Notes: generated by a model from the letters alone, not told the origin. Shown: positions 1 to 9,058, counted from the stretch's first letter. The stretch is DNA of 64,000 bases from Paeniglutamicibacter terrestris (GCF_012271785.1 NZ_JAAWVT010000007.1:1-64000), one strand, 5' to 3'. Numbers and translations: made by a program.

Positions 1-189
1 CCCGTAGAAACGGCCTTGGATATGCGCTTTACTGGTCCCATCTAGGCGTCAACGCAACTGGAGACCAAGATCCCGGATCCCAGCTTTCTTTCCGATGGAA
101 CGATGGGGTTGTAGGTACTAGGCCGCGTCTTCGTTGACACCACGCGATGGATTTGCGGTCGAAGGTAGCGTCAAAATTGGAGGTCATGA

Positions 190-456
190 ATGCCCAAGCA
201 AGATAATCAGCAGATCAAGGATGAAGAGCTTTACGAGAAATTGCGGGAGGAAGGAAACTCCAAGCAGAAATCGGCCCGTATCGCCAACGCGGCGGCGCGT
301 GACGGGCGCAAAAAAGTGGCACAGCGAGGGGGAGAATCAGGAGATTACGAGGATTGGACCGTCCCTCAGCTCAGGACTAGGGCACGGGAGATTGGACTAA
401 GGGGATATTCAAAACAGCGTAAGAGCCAATTGATTAATTCACTTCGAAATTCGTAG
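190..456 (+). CDS. DUF7218 / Rho-N (SAP-like) domain small protein
   Basis: 88-aa soluble protein. The N-terminal half (about residues 1-45) is charged and rich in Lys, Glu and Ala, as in the DUF7218 family. The C-terminal half (about 54-86, starting YEDWTVPQL and ending RKSQLINSL) matches the Rho-termination-factor N-terminal/SAP-like helical fold, a nucleic-acid-binding unit. The ATG is preceded by GGAGG at 179-183, which supports this start. The family is common in Micrococcales next to stress genes. A DNA- or RNA-associated role is inferred; no catalytic residues are visible. Confidence 0.85.
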   Translation: MPKQDNQQIKDEELYEKLREEGNSKQKSARIANAAARDGRKKVAQRGGESGDYEDWTVPQLRTRAREIGLRGYSKQRKSQLINSLRNS

Positions 457-479
457 TGTGGTGCCGACGCTAGGAGGCC

Positions 480-797
480 TTGCTAGCAACGCACCTGCCT
501 GTGGTTGAATCTGAACCCGACGATGAACCCATTGATGAGCCCCTTGACGGACGGGATAGTCAAACGGTAGCCGAGGGAGCGTCCGATGGTCCGCGCACGA
601 TGGAATATCTGAATCCGTTTCAGGATGCTGAGCTGTTGGCGGGTGATCCCGTGGGTCATGAAGCCAGAGCGGAAGCGGATAAACTCCTGCACACACCACT
701 GAAGGACCCGAACACTATCAAAACATCGAACGGTTCCCCAGCGACGCTGATTGAAATCTCCGGACGAATCGATCACCTATCCAAGCGGCCCGCGTGA
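480..797 (+). CDS. hypothetical acidic protein
   Basis: Open frame of 105 codons, acidic and Pro/Asp/Glu-rich at the start (ESEPDDEPIDEPLDG). It resembles no family I recognise. A strong AGGAGG lies at 472-477 but only two bases before the TTG start, so the true start may be further in. The reverse strand has a frame of similar length over the same bases. I prefer the plus strand because it has the better Shine-Dalgarno sequence and lies immediately downstream of the preceding gene. Confidence 0.35.
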   Translation: MLATHLPVVESEPDDEPIDEPLDGRDSQTVAEGASDGPRTMEYLNPFQDAELLAGDPVGHEARAEADKLLHTPLKDPNTIKTSNGSPATLIEISGRIDHLSKRPA

Positions 798-962
798 AGG
801 GGGATCTCTATGCTCGCTGCTCGACGATGACGGACACGCCGAGAGGAAATCAAGCAGTGATTGCGAGCTTCCTTCACCATGGCTGTAGTGCACGACGGGC
901 GAGTCCTCCTGAAGACCACTGGATACAACGGGGGGACCGTGTGATGTCACTCGTAAGTGCAA

Positions 963-995
963 TGCCGGCTCCTACCTGAAGGGCCGGAGCCGGCA
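963..995 (-). terminator. hairpin terminator for the leftward GlsB gene
   Basis: TGCCGGCTCC (963-972) and GGAGCCGGCA (986-995) form a perfect 10-bp stem with a 13-nt loop. It lies 11 bases beyond the stop codon of the leftward GlsB-type gene. Confidence 0.6.
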
Positions 996-1005
996 CCTGC
1001 GCAAT

Positions 1006-1266
1006 CTAGGCCCTTTTGCGCGTCACCAATCCCCAAATAACGAGGACGATCAACGAACCACCGATAGCTAGCAGCCACGTCGACAGTGACCAGAATTCGC
1101 TGATATTAACGTGGAACAGTGCGGAGCCAATCCAGCCACCAACCACTGCACCAACAACACCGAGTAATAGGGTAGCCAACCATCCGCCACCTTGTTCCCC
1201 TGGCTTGATTGCTTTCGCAATCGCACCGGCAATCAGGCCCAAAACAATCCAACCAATGAATCCCAT
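1006..1266 (-). CDS. GlsB/YeaQ/YmgE family stress membrane protein (copy 1)
   Basis: 86-aa integral membrane protein of the transglycosylase-associated (GlsB/YeaQ/YmgE) family. It has three hydrophobic segments: a Gly-rich first helix (MGFIGWIVLGLIAGAIAKAI), then a conserved GGWLATLLLGVVGAVVGGWIG stretch, and a C-terminal helix ending in Arg/Lys. The start was set at the Met of MGFIGW because GGAG lies 8 bases upstream; an in-frame start 13 codons earlier lacks such a site. It is a paralogue of the gene at 16811-17071. The family is usually induced by general stress; its biochemical role is not known. Confidence 0.9.
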   Translation of the reverse strand: MGFIGWIVLGLIAGAIAKAIKPGEQGGGWLATLLLGVVGAVVGGWIGSALFHVNISEFWSLSTWLLAIGGSLIVLVIWGLVTRKRA

Positions 1267-1428
1267 GACTTTTCTCCGTTCGGATGAAGTGACGTCGTTC
1301 AGCATCTGGATGCGGATGCACGCAAAATATCATACAGCTCCGTGTCAGTTTTGAATCGTTTCCCGCCGGTCAACCTGACCTGCCCCAGGTGCCTTTACGC
1401 AGAGGGCGTCGGCCTTTATGCTCGCCCT

Positions 1429-1512
1429 ATGAAGACTCAATTTGTCCTGTGGCTAGGAATAATTATCTTCGGTCTGACGTACATGACGATCGTGAGTTTC
1501 TCTGGGAGGTAA
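1429..1512 (+). CDS. 27-aa single-helix membrane peptide, upstream partner of DUF6766
   Basis: A short frame from ATG 1429 to TAA 1512 encodes a 27-residue, almost wholly hydrophobic peptide (begins MKTQFVLWLG, ends SFSGR). It ends seven bases before the DUF6766 start. The GGGAGG that serves the DUF6766 gene lies inside its last codons, so translation of the two may be coupled. Short membrane peptides of this kind often precede DUF6766 genes; the function is unknown. Confidence 0.5.
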   Translation: MKTQFVLWLGIIIFGLTYMTIVSFSGR

Positions 1513-1518
1513 TCGGCG

Positions 1519-2196
1519 ATGAGGAAAGTGTTGCGCGAGCAAGGACTTAGCATCGTTTTTGCCCTGTTATTCGTATTCGCACTCCTTGGCCAATCATTTG
1601 CTGGGTTGGGTGTTCACAACGAGAATCAGCGTGCTCACGGCGCTTCCCCCATCGGCTACTGGGAGTTCGTGACCTCAAGCAATTTCGTGGTCGATGTGGC
1701 AGAAAACTGGCAGTCCGAATTTCTGCAGTTTTTCGTCTTTATTTTGGCAACCATATGGCTGATTCAGCGGGGTTCACCAGAATCAAAAAAGCCAGGGGAC
1801 CAGGGTCCCGGTTCGGACCAGGACCAACTTGTCGGCAGATTTGCCCGCAGTCGCTCACCCGCCTGGGCGAAAGTCTCCGGTTGGCGCCGGGTCCTCTATT
1901 CCAATTCCCTGCTTTTAGTGATGGGAGGCGTTTTCGTGGTGTCTTGGTGGTTGCAATCTGTGTCCGGGGTTGTCGTCTACAACGCCGACCAGCTCGCACA
2001 TGGTCAGAAAAGTGTCACGTGGCTGGGGTACGTAACCTCAGCGGACTTCTGGGATCGCACTCTGCAGAATTGGCAATCTGAATTCTTGGCAGTGGGCAGC
2101 ATGGTCACGCTCTCCATTTTTTTGAGACAACGTGGATCAGCCGAATCCAAGCCCGTGGGAACGCCTCATGCCGAGACTTCCACCGAAGGCGAATAA
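1519..2196 (+). CDS. DUF6766 family membrane protein
   Basis: 225 aa with four hydrophobic segments. The protein is an internal duplication: residues about 10-90 and 130-211 align along their length. Each half has a transmembrane helix, a Asn-x-(Asp/Glu)-Gln-x-Ala-His-Gly loop, a NWQSEFL signature (63-69 and 184-190), a second helix and a QRGS(P/A)ESK tail. The linker (91-120) is polar. GGGAGG at 1504-1509 fixes the ATG. DUF6766 members are widespread in Actinobacteria and Proteobacteria with no assigned reaction; a stress role is inferred from the neighbours. Confidence 0.88.
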   Translation: MRKVLREQGLSIVFALLFVFALLGQSFAGLGVHNENQRAHGASPIGYWEFVTSSNFVVDVAENWQSEFLQFFVFILATIWLIQRGSPESKKPGDQGPGSDQDQLVGRFARSRSPAWAKVSGWRRVLYSNSLLLVMGGVFVVSWWLQSVSGVVVYNADQLAHGQKSVTWLGYVTSADFWDRTLQNWQSEFLAVGSMVTLSIFLRQRGSAESKPVGTPHAETSTEGE

Positions 2197-2535
2197 AGAG
2201 TTCGGAGGGCAGAAGGCAACCGCTGTCGGAGGCGAAGCAAAATGATAGAGAGAAGCATCAAGGCCTTGCACACTGGCGCAGGGAACATTCTTTTGGTGTC
2301 TGAAGCAGGAATGCAGAATACCTGTTGCTTTAAGTCAATAACTCCGGGAACACCAGAATCTTGACCTGAGGCGCATTTCGCGACATGGTGGATATCAGGT
2401 GGTTTTGCTTCAAGATAATCGAAGCAACGCGAAATTCCGGACCTCGAGGTGGAAACCTCGCAGGGTTTCTTACCTCTCCCACCGCTCTTGTCCGACCTGT
2501 AAATCCGGATTTCCGGACGATGAAAGGAAGACATC
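2197..2535. other. intergenic, no gene recognised
   Basis: No convincing coding frame on either strand. A short hairpin is present at 2445-2460 (CGAGGT-GGAA-ACCTCG). The segment presumably holds the promoter of the next gene, but no clear -35/-10 pair was found. Confidence 0.4.
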
Positions 2536-2718
2536 ATGACTGAATCAACGCATGAGGAAATCTCTGCTGAGAAGACTGCTGAAAAGCAGAAAGCCCAAGA
2601 AACAGACAAAATTTCTGATCCCGCCCTGAGTACCCAGAAGGGTCATGATTGGAGCGATGAAGGTGGAGCCACCGAGGATGGCCCCGCCATGGGAAACGAA
2701 GCTGCACCGGGTCGGTAG
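2536..2718 (+). CDS. hypothetical 60-aa acidic protein
   Basis: Small hydrophilic protein, Lys/Glu-rich and probably disordered, with a Gly-rich acidic tail. GGAAG 7 bases before the ATG supports the start. It lies directly upstream of a general-stress SDR with 87 bases between them, where a GGGAG/CTCCC hairpin (about 2729-2747) may be a weak terminator. No family recognised. Confidence 0.55.
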   Translation: MTESTHEEISAEKTAEKQKAQETDKISDPALSTQKGHDWSDEGGATEDGPAMGNEAAPGR

Positions 2719-2805
2719 TTCCGGCGTTTCGGGAGCCTTCGGACTCCCTGTCAGCAAAAATCGCTGATCTGAGATTCACTGTTTCGCCTAGTAAAGGAGC
2801 CGCAG

Positions 2806-3732
2806 ATGAGTACTGACAGTTCATTCGACAAAACCCCTTCCGAGGGGAACCAGGGGCCAGCTGACCCGACCACCCGGTATCCCAGAATTAGCCCACCGCA
2901 ACAGCACCAGGCGCAACCTGGACTCGATTCGAAGCTCGAACCGTTAGCCGACCTAGGTGAGGACTCCTATGCAGGTTCCGGGAAACTTGCTGGTCGACGA
3001 GCCCTCATCACAGGAGCCGACTCGGGCATCGGCGCGGCCGTCGCCATTGCTTTTGCCCGCGAAGGAGCCGATATTGCCATGGCCTATCTTCCGAGTGAGG
3101 AATCCGATGCGCAGCGAGTTGCCGGGATCCTCAGGGCAGCGGGAAGAACTGTGCACCTCCTCCCGGGAGACTTGCTTGAGGTGAACTACCGCAATGGCCT
3201 AGTTCGTGACGCCGCCAAGGCCTTAGGCGGGCTGGACATCCTGGTCAACAATGCTGGCAAGCAAGTGAGTGTCGAGAGCCTCGAAGAGCTGAGCGACGAA
3301 CAACTCCTAACTACCTATCAGGTGAACATCTTGTCGATGTTTACGCTGAGCAGGGAAGCTCTGAGCTACCTCCAACCAGGGTCGAGCATCATCAACACAA
3401 CCTCGATTCAGGCCTATGATCCCTCACCCCACCTGCTTGACTATGCGTCCACGAAGGCTGCAATCAACAACTTCACTAAGGGGCTCGCTGCCCAAGTAGC
3501 CCCGCGTGGCATTCGGGTCAATGCTGTGGCACCGGGCCCGATTTGGACTCCTCTTCAGCCCAGCAGTGGTCAACCTATCGAAGCATTGCCGGAGTTTGGG
3601 CATGACACGCCCTTGGGTCGTGCCGGCCAACCAGCCGAACTCGCTCCCGCCTATGTATTCCTGGCCTCAGCCGAGTCAAGTTACGTTGTCGGGGAAACGC
3701 TCAATGTCAATGGTGGAAAGGCCAGCCCCTAG
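2806..3732 (+). CDS. SDR family NAD(P)-dependent oxidoreductase (YhdF/YhxC-like)
   Basis: 308-aa short-chain dehydrogenase with the long N-terminal extension (about 55 residues, Pro/Gln-rich) typical of the YhdF/YhxC general-stress subgroup. It has a Rossmann nucleotide motif TGADSGIG (69-76), NNAG (148-151) and the catalytic Tyr213-x3-Lys217 pair in LDYASTK, followed by the PG(P)IWTPL segment. A TAAAGGAG site precedes the ATG. The substrate cannot be read from the sequence. It sits among small stress genes (DUF4235, DUF6766), consistent with general-stress regulation. Confidence 0.92.
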   Translation: MSTDSSFDKTPSEGNQGPADPTTRYPRISPPQQHQAQPGLDSKLEPLADLGEDSYAGSGKLAGRRALITGADSGIGAAVAIAFAREGADIAMAYLPSEESDAQRVAGILRAAGRTVHLLPGDLLEVNYRNGLVRDAAKALGGLDILVNNAGKQVSVESLEELSDEQLLTTYQVNILSMFTLSREALSYLQPGSSIINTTSIQAYDPSPHLLDYASTKAAINNFTKGLAAQVAPRGIRVNAVAPGPIWTPLQPSSGQPIEALPEFGHDTPLGRAGQPAELAPAYVFLASAESSYVVGETLNVNGGKASP

Positions 3733-3779
3733 ACGGGTTTATCAACGCACATGCCGCAAAAGACCAGGAGTTGAGAAAC

Positions 3780-4037
3780 ATGAACTTGATTGCGAAAGCA
3801 GTAGGAACCCTCGCTTCATTACTCGCGGGACTCCTGGGAGCCAAGATCGTTGGCTCCCTGTGGAAAAGAACCACGGGCGAAGAACCCCCCACGCTGGCAA
3901 ACCCCGAAGTGCAACAGCGGGCCAACATCGGCAAAGTTTTAGCCTTTGCCGTGATCTCCGGTGCCAGCGCGTCGGTCATCCAGGCAGTCACCAAGCGATG
4001 GACCAAGAGAATCGGCCAATCTTCCACAGGTTCCTGA
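3780..4037 (+). CDS. DUF4235 domain membrane protein
   Basis: 85-aa protein with an N-terminal Gly/Ala/Leu-rich helix, a KIVGSLWKRTTGEEPP loop and a second hydrophobic stretch (KVLAFAVISGASASVIQAV). This is the DUF4235 pattern. The start is the ATG after AGGAG (spacing 9); a TTG three codons earlier overlaps the Shine-Dalgarno region. It follows the SDR by 47 bases and is probably co-transcribed with it. Family function unknown. Confidence 0.85.
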   Translation: MNLIAKAVGTLASLLAGLLGAKIVGSLWKRTTGEEPPTLANPEVQQRANIGKVLAFAVISGASASVIQAVTKRWTKRIGQSSTGS

Positions 4038-4174
4038 AACCTTCCAGAACAGAACCGGTTCTGGAGTCACGAGGGAAGACCTGCCGAAGGCAAGAAGCGC
4101 GCCGGAGGTAGCCTGGCCCAGCCTCAATCTCTGGATTCGGCCCGAGACGGAAATTTCCTATTGAGGAGCAACGA

Positions 4175-4441
4175 ATGGATGACAAAGAAACACCCAGAAG
4201 TGGCAAACGTTTCCTGGCCCGCCGAGGAGTCGGCCTCGCCATCTCCGGAGCGCTGATCGCTGCCCTGTTCGGGATTTTTATGAGCATTGACCAAATGACC
4301 GGTGAAGGATGGAAGAGCCCCATGCTGGTCGGAGTTCTTCTCGGACTGATCATGCTGGTATTCGGGATCTATCGTCTGGTCAAGGGCAACAGCAGCCTGG
4401 ACTATCCCCAGGGAGGAACCAACAACGAACCAGAGACCTAG
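4175..4441 (+). CDS. hypothetical two-helix membrane protein
   Basis: 88 aa. A basic N-terminus (PRSGKRFLARR) is followed by two transmembrane helices (about 18-36 and 47-67) and a short polar tail, giving a small N-in, C-in protein. TTGAGGAG precedes the ATG at good spacing. It follows the DUF4235 gene in the same direction and may belong to the same transcript. No named family recognised. Confidence 0.7.
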   Translation: MDDKETPRSGKRFLARRGVGLAISGALIAALFGIFMSIDQMTGEGWKSPMLVGVLLGLIMLVFGIYRLVKGNSSLDYPQGGTNNEPET

Positions 4442-4587
4442 CATCTCGTGGTGTCCTATGTGCTCGATGTCCCTTGGCGCCCTTTTGGTCGGGGAGTAGA
4501 GGTTCTTGAAGTTCGCGTACCGAACTGCAAAACGTCCTAGATCTCGATTGGGAAGCGAAAGTGCGCCCGACTGCCAACGCCGTGTGG

Positions 4588-4890
4588 TCACGATGGCCGA
4601 GCGTGCTGGGATGGTTCTATTGACCATTCAGCATGTTGAAGCTTTTTGGCAGTCGCCCGCGCTTTGAGTAAATGGAGATCGTCCATGGTGGCGGCGCCGG
4701 CCGCAAGCCGCCGATCAACGAAGTCAGCCGCCGAGGTTTCTAGGTTCGTCTCAAAATCGAACAACGTAGCTCTAAATCCATGAAGAAGAGCGATGTCGTC
4801 GGAAACCGTTGAGCAGCTCACGAGGTTCGAATGTTGTTGTGCCTGATCAAGTTGGACCTTGTCTTCACCCATGATCTTTTCATCAAACAC
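4588..4890 (-). CDS. hypothetical protein
   Basis: 100-codon leftward frame with a GTG start and an alternative in-frame ATG at 4872. The product is soluble and Ala/Leu-rich with a plausible helical C-terminal half (AADFVDRRLAAGAATMDDLH). No strong ribosome-binding site and no family were recognised. It could be a remnant of a larger enzyme; the helical tail faintly resembles acyl-CoA dehydrogenase C-termini, but this is too weak to call. Confidence 0.35.
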   Translation of the reverse strand: MFDEKIMGEDKVQLDQAQQHSNLVSCSTVSDDIALLHGFRATLFDFETNLETSAADFVDRRLAAGAATMDDLHLLKARATAKKLQHAEWSIEPSQHARPS

Positions 4891-5080
4891 GACGATTCCG
4901 CGTGCGGGTTTTTCGATGCATCATCTTGCACCTTGAAATATCAGATTGCACTACCTTTCCGACGGGTGGCGCTTCGAGCTGAACGCTCTGCGGAACGCCT
5001 TAGTTAATCAATCACCGTGCCGTCGTCTGGTGGAACAGCGGCACTCAGGGTGTCGTGGATATCCAAGACGAGAGAACCGA

Positions 5081-5496
5081 TTAGAAGATGGCCGAGGTTC
5101 CGGCCGAAGGGCCGCCGAGTATGTTGGACATAAGCGCTAGCGACAGGAGCAGCCCAGCGAACCCATATTGGACCGGGATGAAGCCACTTGCCCACCGCGC
5201 CGACTGCATTAGTGTCCACGGAACAAAAGTGGAGCAGATCGCCACGACGAACGTGTCGATCTGCCTGGGGGTCCTTCAAAACCGGAGTACGAATTGAACA
5301 CTGTGTCCAGGATCGCGATTAGAAGAACGGTCATGGCACGGGCTGCGAGGACCACCAACAACTGAACTAAAGAATAAGATCTCGTGGCGGCCCACTTGAG
5401 TTCGGGGAGACATAAAATTGATCCAGCAAGTAGCCCTCTCACCGAACCGCCGAGTTCCGTGGATGCGGTTTCGCCCAGAGATTCAGCCCAACCCAT
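5081..5496 (-). pseudogene. small membrane protein interrupted by a 1-bp frameshift
   Basis: The leftward frame from ATG 5496 (preceded by AAGGGAA) encodes a hydrophobic protein up to about 5255. It then reads into an arginine-rich nonsense tail. One frame over, a second hydrophobic segment (QIDTFVVAICSTFVPWTLMQ, later FAGLLLSLALMSNILGG) runs to TAA at 5081-5083. The switch point falls on a run of five C (minus strand GGACCCCCAGG). Restoring one C gives a continuous protein of about 138 aa with several helices. It is either decayed in this strain or a homopolymer sequencing error. No family recognised. Confidence 0.45.
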
Positions 5497-5766
5497 CGCG
5501 TTCCCTTGGAACGCAGATCCAAAGACGTATGTGGATTCCTCTTGTGGCTACTTTCTACCGTTGGAATGTTCGTCATGGTCACGATATTTGCCACTGAGGT
5601 AAATACCAGATTGAAAGTTCTTGGGACTGTCGATCAGTTGGTGAAAACAATACCGGTATCGTTTTAGTCAATCTTCTGCACCGACAGGGTTCGTTCATTG
5701 CTGGGAGGCACTGTGGGCGATACATTTTCATGAAGCCAGGCTGCGAGCGGTCCCGATACCGTTTAG

Positions 5767-6003
5767 CTAGTCGTCCCCAGAGCCCTCACCGTTCGCAGCT
5801 TCCTCTATCCAATCAACGGCCTGATCCGAGAGCATAAATTCCTCAGCAATATTGCCCGCGACCCATGATGCTTCTGACGTGAGGGGCCCCGCCACAGCCG
5901 CGATCTGATCGAGAATGTTTGGCGGCACAAGGTCTCCGTTATTGTCAATTAACCACTGCCGAGTCGAAGAGTTCAGAAGTGGCCACCAGCTCTCAATATT
6001 CAT
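5767..6003 (-). CDS. hypothetical protein
   Basis: 78 aa, Trp-rich at the start (MNIESWWPLLNSSTRQWLID) with an acidic helical tail ending GEGSGDD. It looks like a compact soluble helical protein. A weak GAAGG precedes the ATG. The reading is supported by protein-like composition rather than by a family match. Confidence 0.5.
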   Translation of the reverse strand: MNIESWWPLLNSSTRQWLIDNNGDLVPPNILDQIAAVAGPLTSEASWVAGNIAEEFMLSDQAVDWIEEAANGEGSGDD

Positions 6004-6291
6004 GCCTTCATTCTGACAGCTGAGGGGTCGGTCGGAGTTCCAGAACAGGTGTTTTTCTGCTTCAAGAAGCTGCAGCCCCGAAAGGAGGTACTCGGAAGAC
6101 GTCCTTTGCTGTGTTTCGATTGGCTGTGGACCGCAGAGGTAGCCTAGCCGTGCCCGGGACTCACTCCAAGAACTCTGGCCGGACGCTTGGTGTCAACCAC
6201 TCATCTCGGGGTTAAAAACCGGGATGCAGGTGAACGACAAACCAATGACAAGACCGGGCCGAAGCGAGAATTTGTCCTGTCGTTCGGATCA

Positions 6292-6735
6292 CTAGTTTGT
6301 CATTTGTGAACGGTGTCTTTTCTTGTTTAGGTGCCCGGACAGCACAAGCGCAAGCCAAGTGACGAAGCCGGAAATAGAAGTACCCCAAAGAATATCCGTG
6401 ATGGCAATTATCGTGGGAAAGTCTCTGAATATCGTGAGCGCGGTTAGCGCCCATGTCGCATAGGTGAATAGGCCGAACAGCGCTGCGCTAGCCACCTTCT
6501 TGCGCAGCGATAGCTCTGGGTTATTGGGCCGGATGCCGTAGTGAACGATTCCGGCGATATAGATGAAATAGAAAGCTATGGCTCCCGAAAAGTTGGGTTC
6601 AGGTGCGAGTAAGTGCCCCAGGTGGTTTTCGTATTGGTGCCTCGCCACGGAAATAATCCAAAGTCCGTCGAATAGCGCGAAAATTAATCCGGCGAATGCG
6701 TAGTACAGCAGCCATTTCTTCACCCTTATACTCAC
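6292..6735 (-). CDS. DUF2177 family membrane protein
   Basis: 147 aa with four transmembrane helices; FDGLWI in helix 1 and the IRPNNPELSLRKKV loop are typical of DUF2177. It starts at GTG (6733-6735), overlapping the TGA of the upstream acyl-CoA synthetase in GTGA, so translation is coupled. It is the last gene of the MarR - synthetase - DUF2177 operon. Family function is unknown; the context suggests lipid or envelope metabolism. Confidence 0.85.
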   Translation of the reverse strand: MSIRVKKWLLYYAFAGLIFALFDGLWIISVARHQYENHLGHLLAPEPNFSGAIAFYFIYIAGIVHYGIRPNNPELSLRKKVASAALFGLFTYATWALTALTIFRDFPTIIAITDILWGTSISGFVTWLALVLSGHLNKKRHRSQMTN

Positions 6736-8600
6736 ATTTGCTTCCCAGTATCGGCGTATATCTTTTCCACAAAGAACCGGGATCGTTCGATGAATTTGTC
6801 GCGCTTGAGTTTCATGGTCGGTGTGACGATTTCGTTCGATTCGCTCAGGTCGCTAAGCAGTACGACAAATTTTCGAACTTGCTCGCTACGTGCAATCTTT
6901 GCGTTGGCAGCGCCGACTGTCTTGAGGATGACTTTAATCAGTCGTTCATCATCGATCTCAACGGCTCCACCGTCCTCCGGAATTCGCAATCGGGCTATGT
7001 CGGTGATGCCTTCGCGCGTCGCCCACTCTTGAACAGATTCTGGGTCGAGTAGTACTAAGCCACCAAGGAACGGCTTTCCTTCGCCGACCATGACTGCATG
7101 TGCAATGAGCGGATCGCTTTCGACGTAGCCTTCCCAAATGGTGGGGGAGACCGTCTTGCCGCCTGCAGTGACGATGACGTCCTTGATTCTTCCCTTGAGG
7201 GTAAGACGGCCAACTTCATCGAACTCGCCGAGGTCGCCAGTGCGAAAAAATCCATCGATGAAGGCATTCGCGTTGTCCGTGGTGTTGGAGTATCCGGCAA
7301 ATACACCAACGCCACGAGCAAGAACTTCTCCCTCGTCCGACAATCGGACGGTAGTTCCGGGCATCGGGACTCCAACGGATCCTGATCTAATTGACCCGGG
7401 CATATTTCCGGTCAGCGGAGCTGTTGTTTCCGTGAGTCCGTATCCCTCTATCACGGGCAGGCCGATGCCGCGGAAGAAGAGAGAAAGTTCGGCATCCAAT
7501 GCCGCAGCCCCGGATAGTAGGTAGTCCAGGCTCCCGCCGACTAATTTTCTCAGTCTCGTATAGAAAAGGCGGTCAAAAATGGCATAGCGTATCCGAAGAC
7601 CGAGTGTGGCCTTGGCCTCGGGATTGGTCTCGAGGGTCTCGGCCAGCCTTCCCCACTCGATTGCGGTGTCCTGTGCCAAATGCCAGATCGGCCCGAGATG
7701 TTTCTGGGCAGCAGCTGCCGCTGCTGAAGCCTGGATTTTCTGCAAGACACGGGGAACTACCACCAAGAAAGTGGGCTTTAGGGCCGCTAAGGATGGCACT
7801 ACTTCCCGAGTGTCGGCTAGATGCGCGATCCGCATACCGTTCGCCAGACAGGTCAGCTGAAGGCCGCGTGCCAGGACGTGCGCCATCGGGAGGAAGATTA
7901 TGGTGTTCCCCGATTCCTTGACCACCTCCTTGTAAGCGGCAGCGACGTTCAGAACCTGACCTACAAAGTTGCCGTGCGTGATGAGCGCTCCCTTGGGTGC
8001 TGCTGTTGTCCCGGATGTGTAGACAATGGTTGCCGTCGATTCGAGGGTTGCCATGAGCCGTCGTTCCTCCACGACGCTGTCGGCTACGCTTTTGCCGTCG
8101 TCAACGAGATCTTCCAGATCCGGTTCGGCCCGGGCGTCCATAGTCCAGATCTTTGAGACGGTGATTCCGGCCTGCTCAAATCCCCGTTTCAATGTCGAGG
8201 CTTGTTCACGGGTGCCTGCAATCGCGCTACTCACTGACGCATCGAGTAGGATCGCCGCCACTTGCTCGACTGCCGAAGTTTCGTAAATTGGAACAACAAC
8301 GGCGCCGGCGAACCACGCAGCCATGTCCGCCAAGGCCCATTCATACCGAGTGGGCGACATGATGGCCAACGATTCTCCGGGCTGAAGACCTGAGGCAATG
8401 AACCCCTTGGCCAAGGCCCGTACCTCTTTGACGAACTCACTAGTGCTCACCTGGCGCCATGGGTCAGTGACGGCACCGTCGGGGGAGCGGATCTCGAAGG
8501 CTATATGTTCGGGCGAAGTCTTCAGGCGCTGCATGAGCAAATCCGTCGCGTTCTGGTGAATGGACGGTACAACCAAGAGCGGCGTAGTGAACTCTCTCAT
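6732..8600 (-). CDS. AMP-dependent acyl-CoA synthetase (long-chain FadD-like)
   Basis: 622-aa ANL-superfamily ligase that activates a carboxylate, probably a long-chain fatty acid, via acyl-AMP to acyl-CoA. Motifs in order: the Ser/Thr-rich ATP loop VYTSGTTAAPKG (193-204), EGYGLTETTA (385-394), TGD (454-456) and the hinge GRIKD (470-474), with a C-terminal lid domain. Length fits FadD15/long-chain types. The start codon overlaps the stop of the upstream MarR gene (ATGA), and its own stop overlaps the next start (GTGA), so three genes form one coupled operon. Chain-length preference cannot be read here. Confidence 0.93.
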   Translation of the reverse strand: MREFTTPLLVVPSIHQNATDLLMQRLKTSPEHIAFEIRSPDGAVTDPWRQVSTSEFVKEVRALAKGFIASGLQPGESLAIMSPTRYEWALADMAAWFAGAVVVPIYETSAVEQVAAILLDASVSSAIAGTREQASTLKRGFEQAGITVSKIWTMDARAEPDLEDLVDDGKSVADSVVEERRLMATLESTATIVYTSGTTAAPKGALITHGNFVGQVLNVAAAYKEVVKESGNTIIFLPMAHVLARGLQLTCLANGMRIAHLADTREVVPSLAALKPTFLVVVPRVLQKIQASAAAAAAQKHLGPIWHLAQDTAIEWGRLAETLETNPEAKATLGLRIRYAIFDRLFYTRLRKLVGGSLDYLLSGAAALDAELSLFFRGIGLPVIEGYGLTETTAPLTGNMPGSIRSGSVGVPMPGTTVRLSDEGEVLARGVGVFAGYSNTTDNANAFIDGFFRTGDLGEFDEVGRLTLKGRIKDVIVTAGGKTVSPTIWEGYVESDPLIAHAVMVGEGKPFLGGLVLLDPESVQEWATREGITDIARLRIPEDGGAVEIDDERLIKVILKTVGAANAKIARSEQVRKFVVLLSDLSESNEIVTPTMKLKRDKFIERSRFFVEKIYADTGKQM

Positions 8601-9058
8601 AGGGCTTCCTTCTGTGAAAGGGTCTGCAGGTGGTCACGCATCAGTTCTTGGGTAACGCCTAGAAAGCTGGTTATGCCTACCCTCTGGTCTGGGGCTAACT
8701 CCTGCAGGTACCCATCAATTGCGGTTGCAAGTGGGAAAATTAGGTCCAGAATCTTTTGAGACGACGCCGGTACCGCGCTGACAAGGACCTGACGACGGTT
8801 CACTACGTTCCGCTCTCGTATTGCGTGGCCGTGCAACTCGAGTCGGTTGGTTATAGCAGTGGTGGTGGCAGCGGTGGAACCCAGCTCCTCCGCGAGTTTC
8901 CCTGCTGTCATCGGCCCGAACTGCGCTAGTACCGAAAAAGCGCGGTAATCGGTGAGAGTCAGGCCCAAACTCGCGGCGATTTCTCGTTCGCTCTCACGGA
9001 CGAGGGCGTACAGGCCCTGCAGGGTCTCAATAACAGAAGGCGAAGGCGCAGCGCACAT
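8597..9058 (-). CDS. MarR family transcriptional regulator
   Basis: 153 aa. Winged helix-turn-helix in the middle: LTLTDYRAFSVLAQF leads into KLAEELGSTAATTTAITNRL as recognition helix region, followed by the basic wing. N- and C-terminal helices are for dimerisation. It is the first gene of the operon with the acyl-CoA synthetase, so it likely autorepresses and responds to an acyl or aromatic ligand (inference). A perfect inverted repeat overlaps the -35 box of the probable promoter just upstream. Confidence 0.9.
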   Translation of the reverse strand: MCAAPSPSVIETLQGLYALVRESEREIAASLGLTLTDYRAFSVLAQFGPMTAGKLAEELGSTAATTTAITNRLELHGHAIRERNVVNRRQVLVSAVPASSQKILDLIFPLATAIDGYLQELAPDQRVGITSFLGVTQELMRDHLQTLSQKEAL

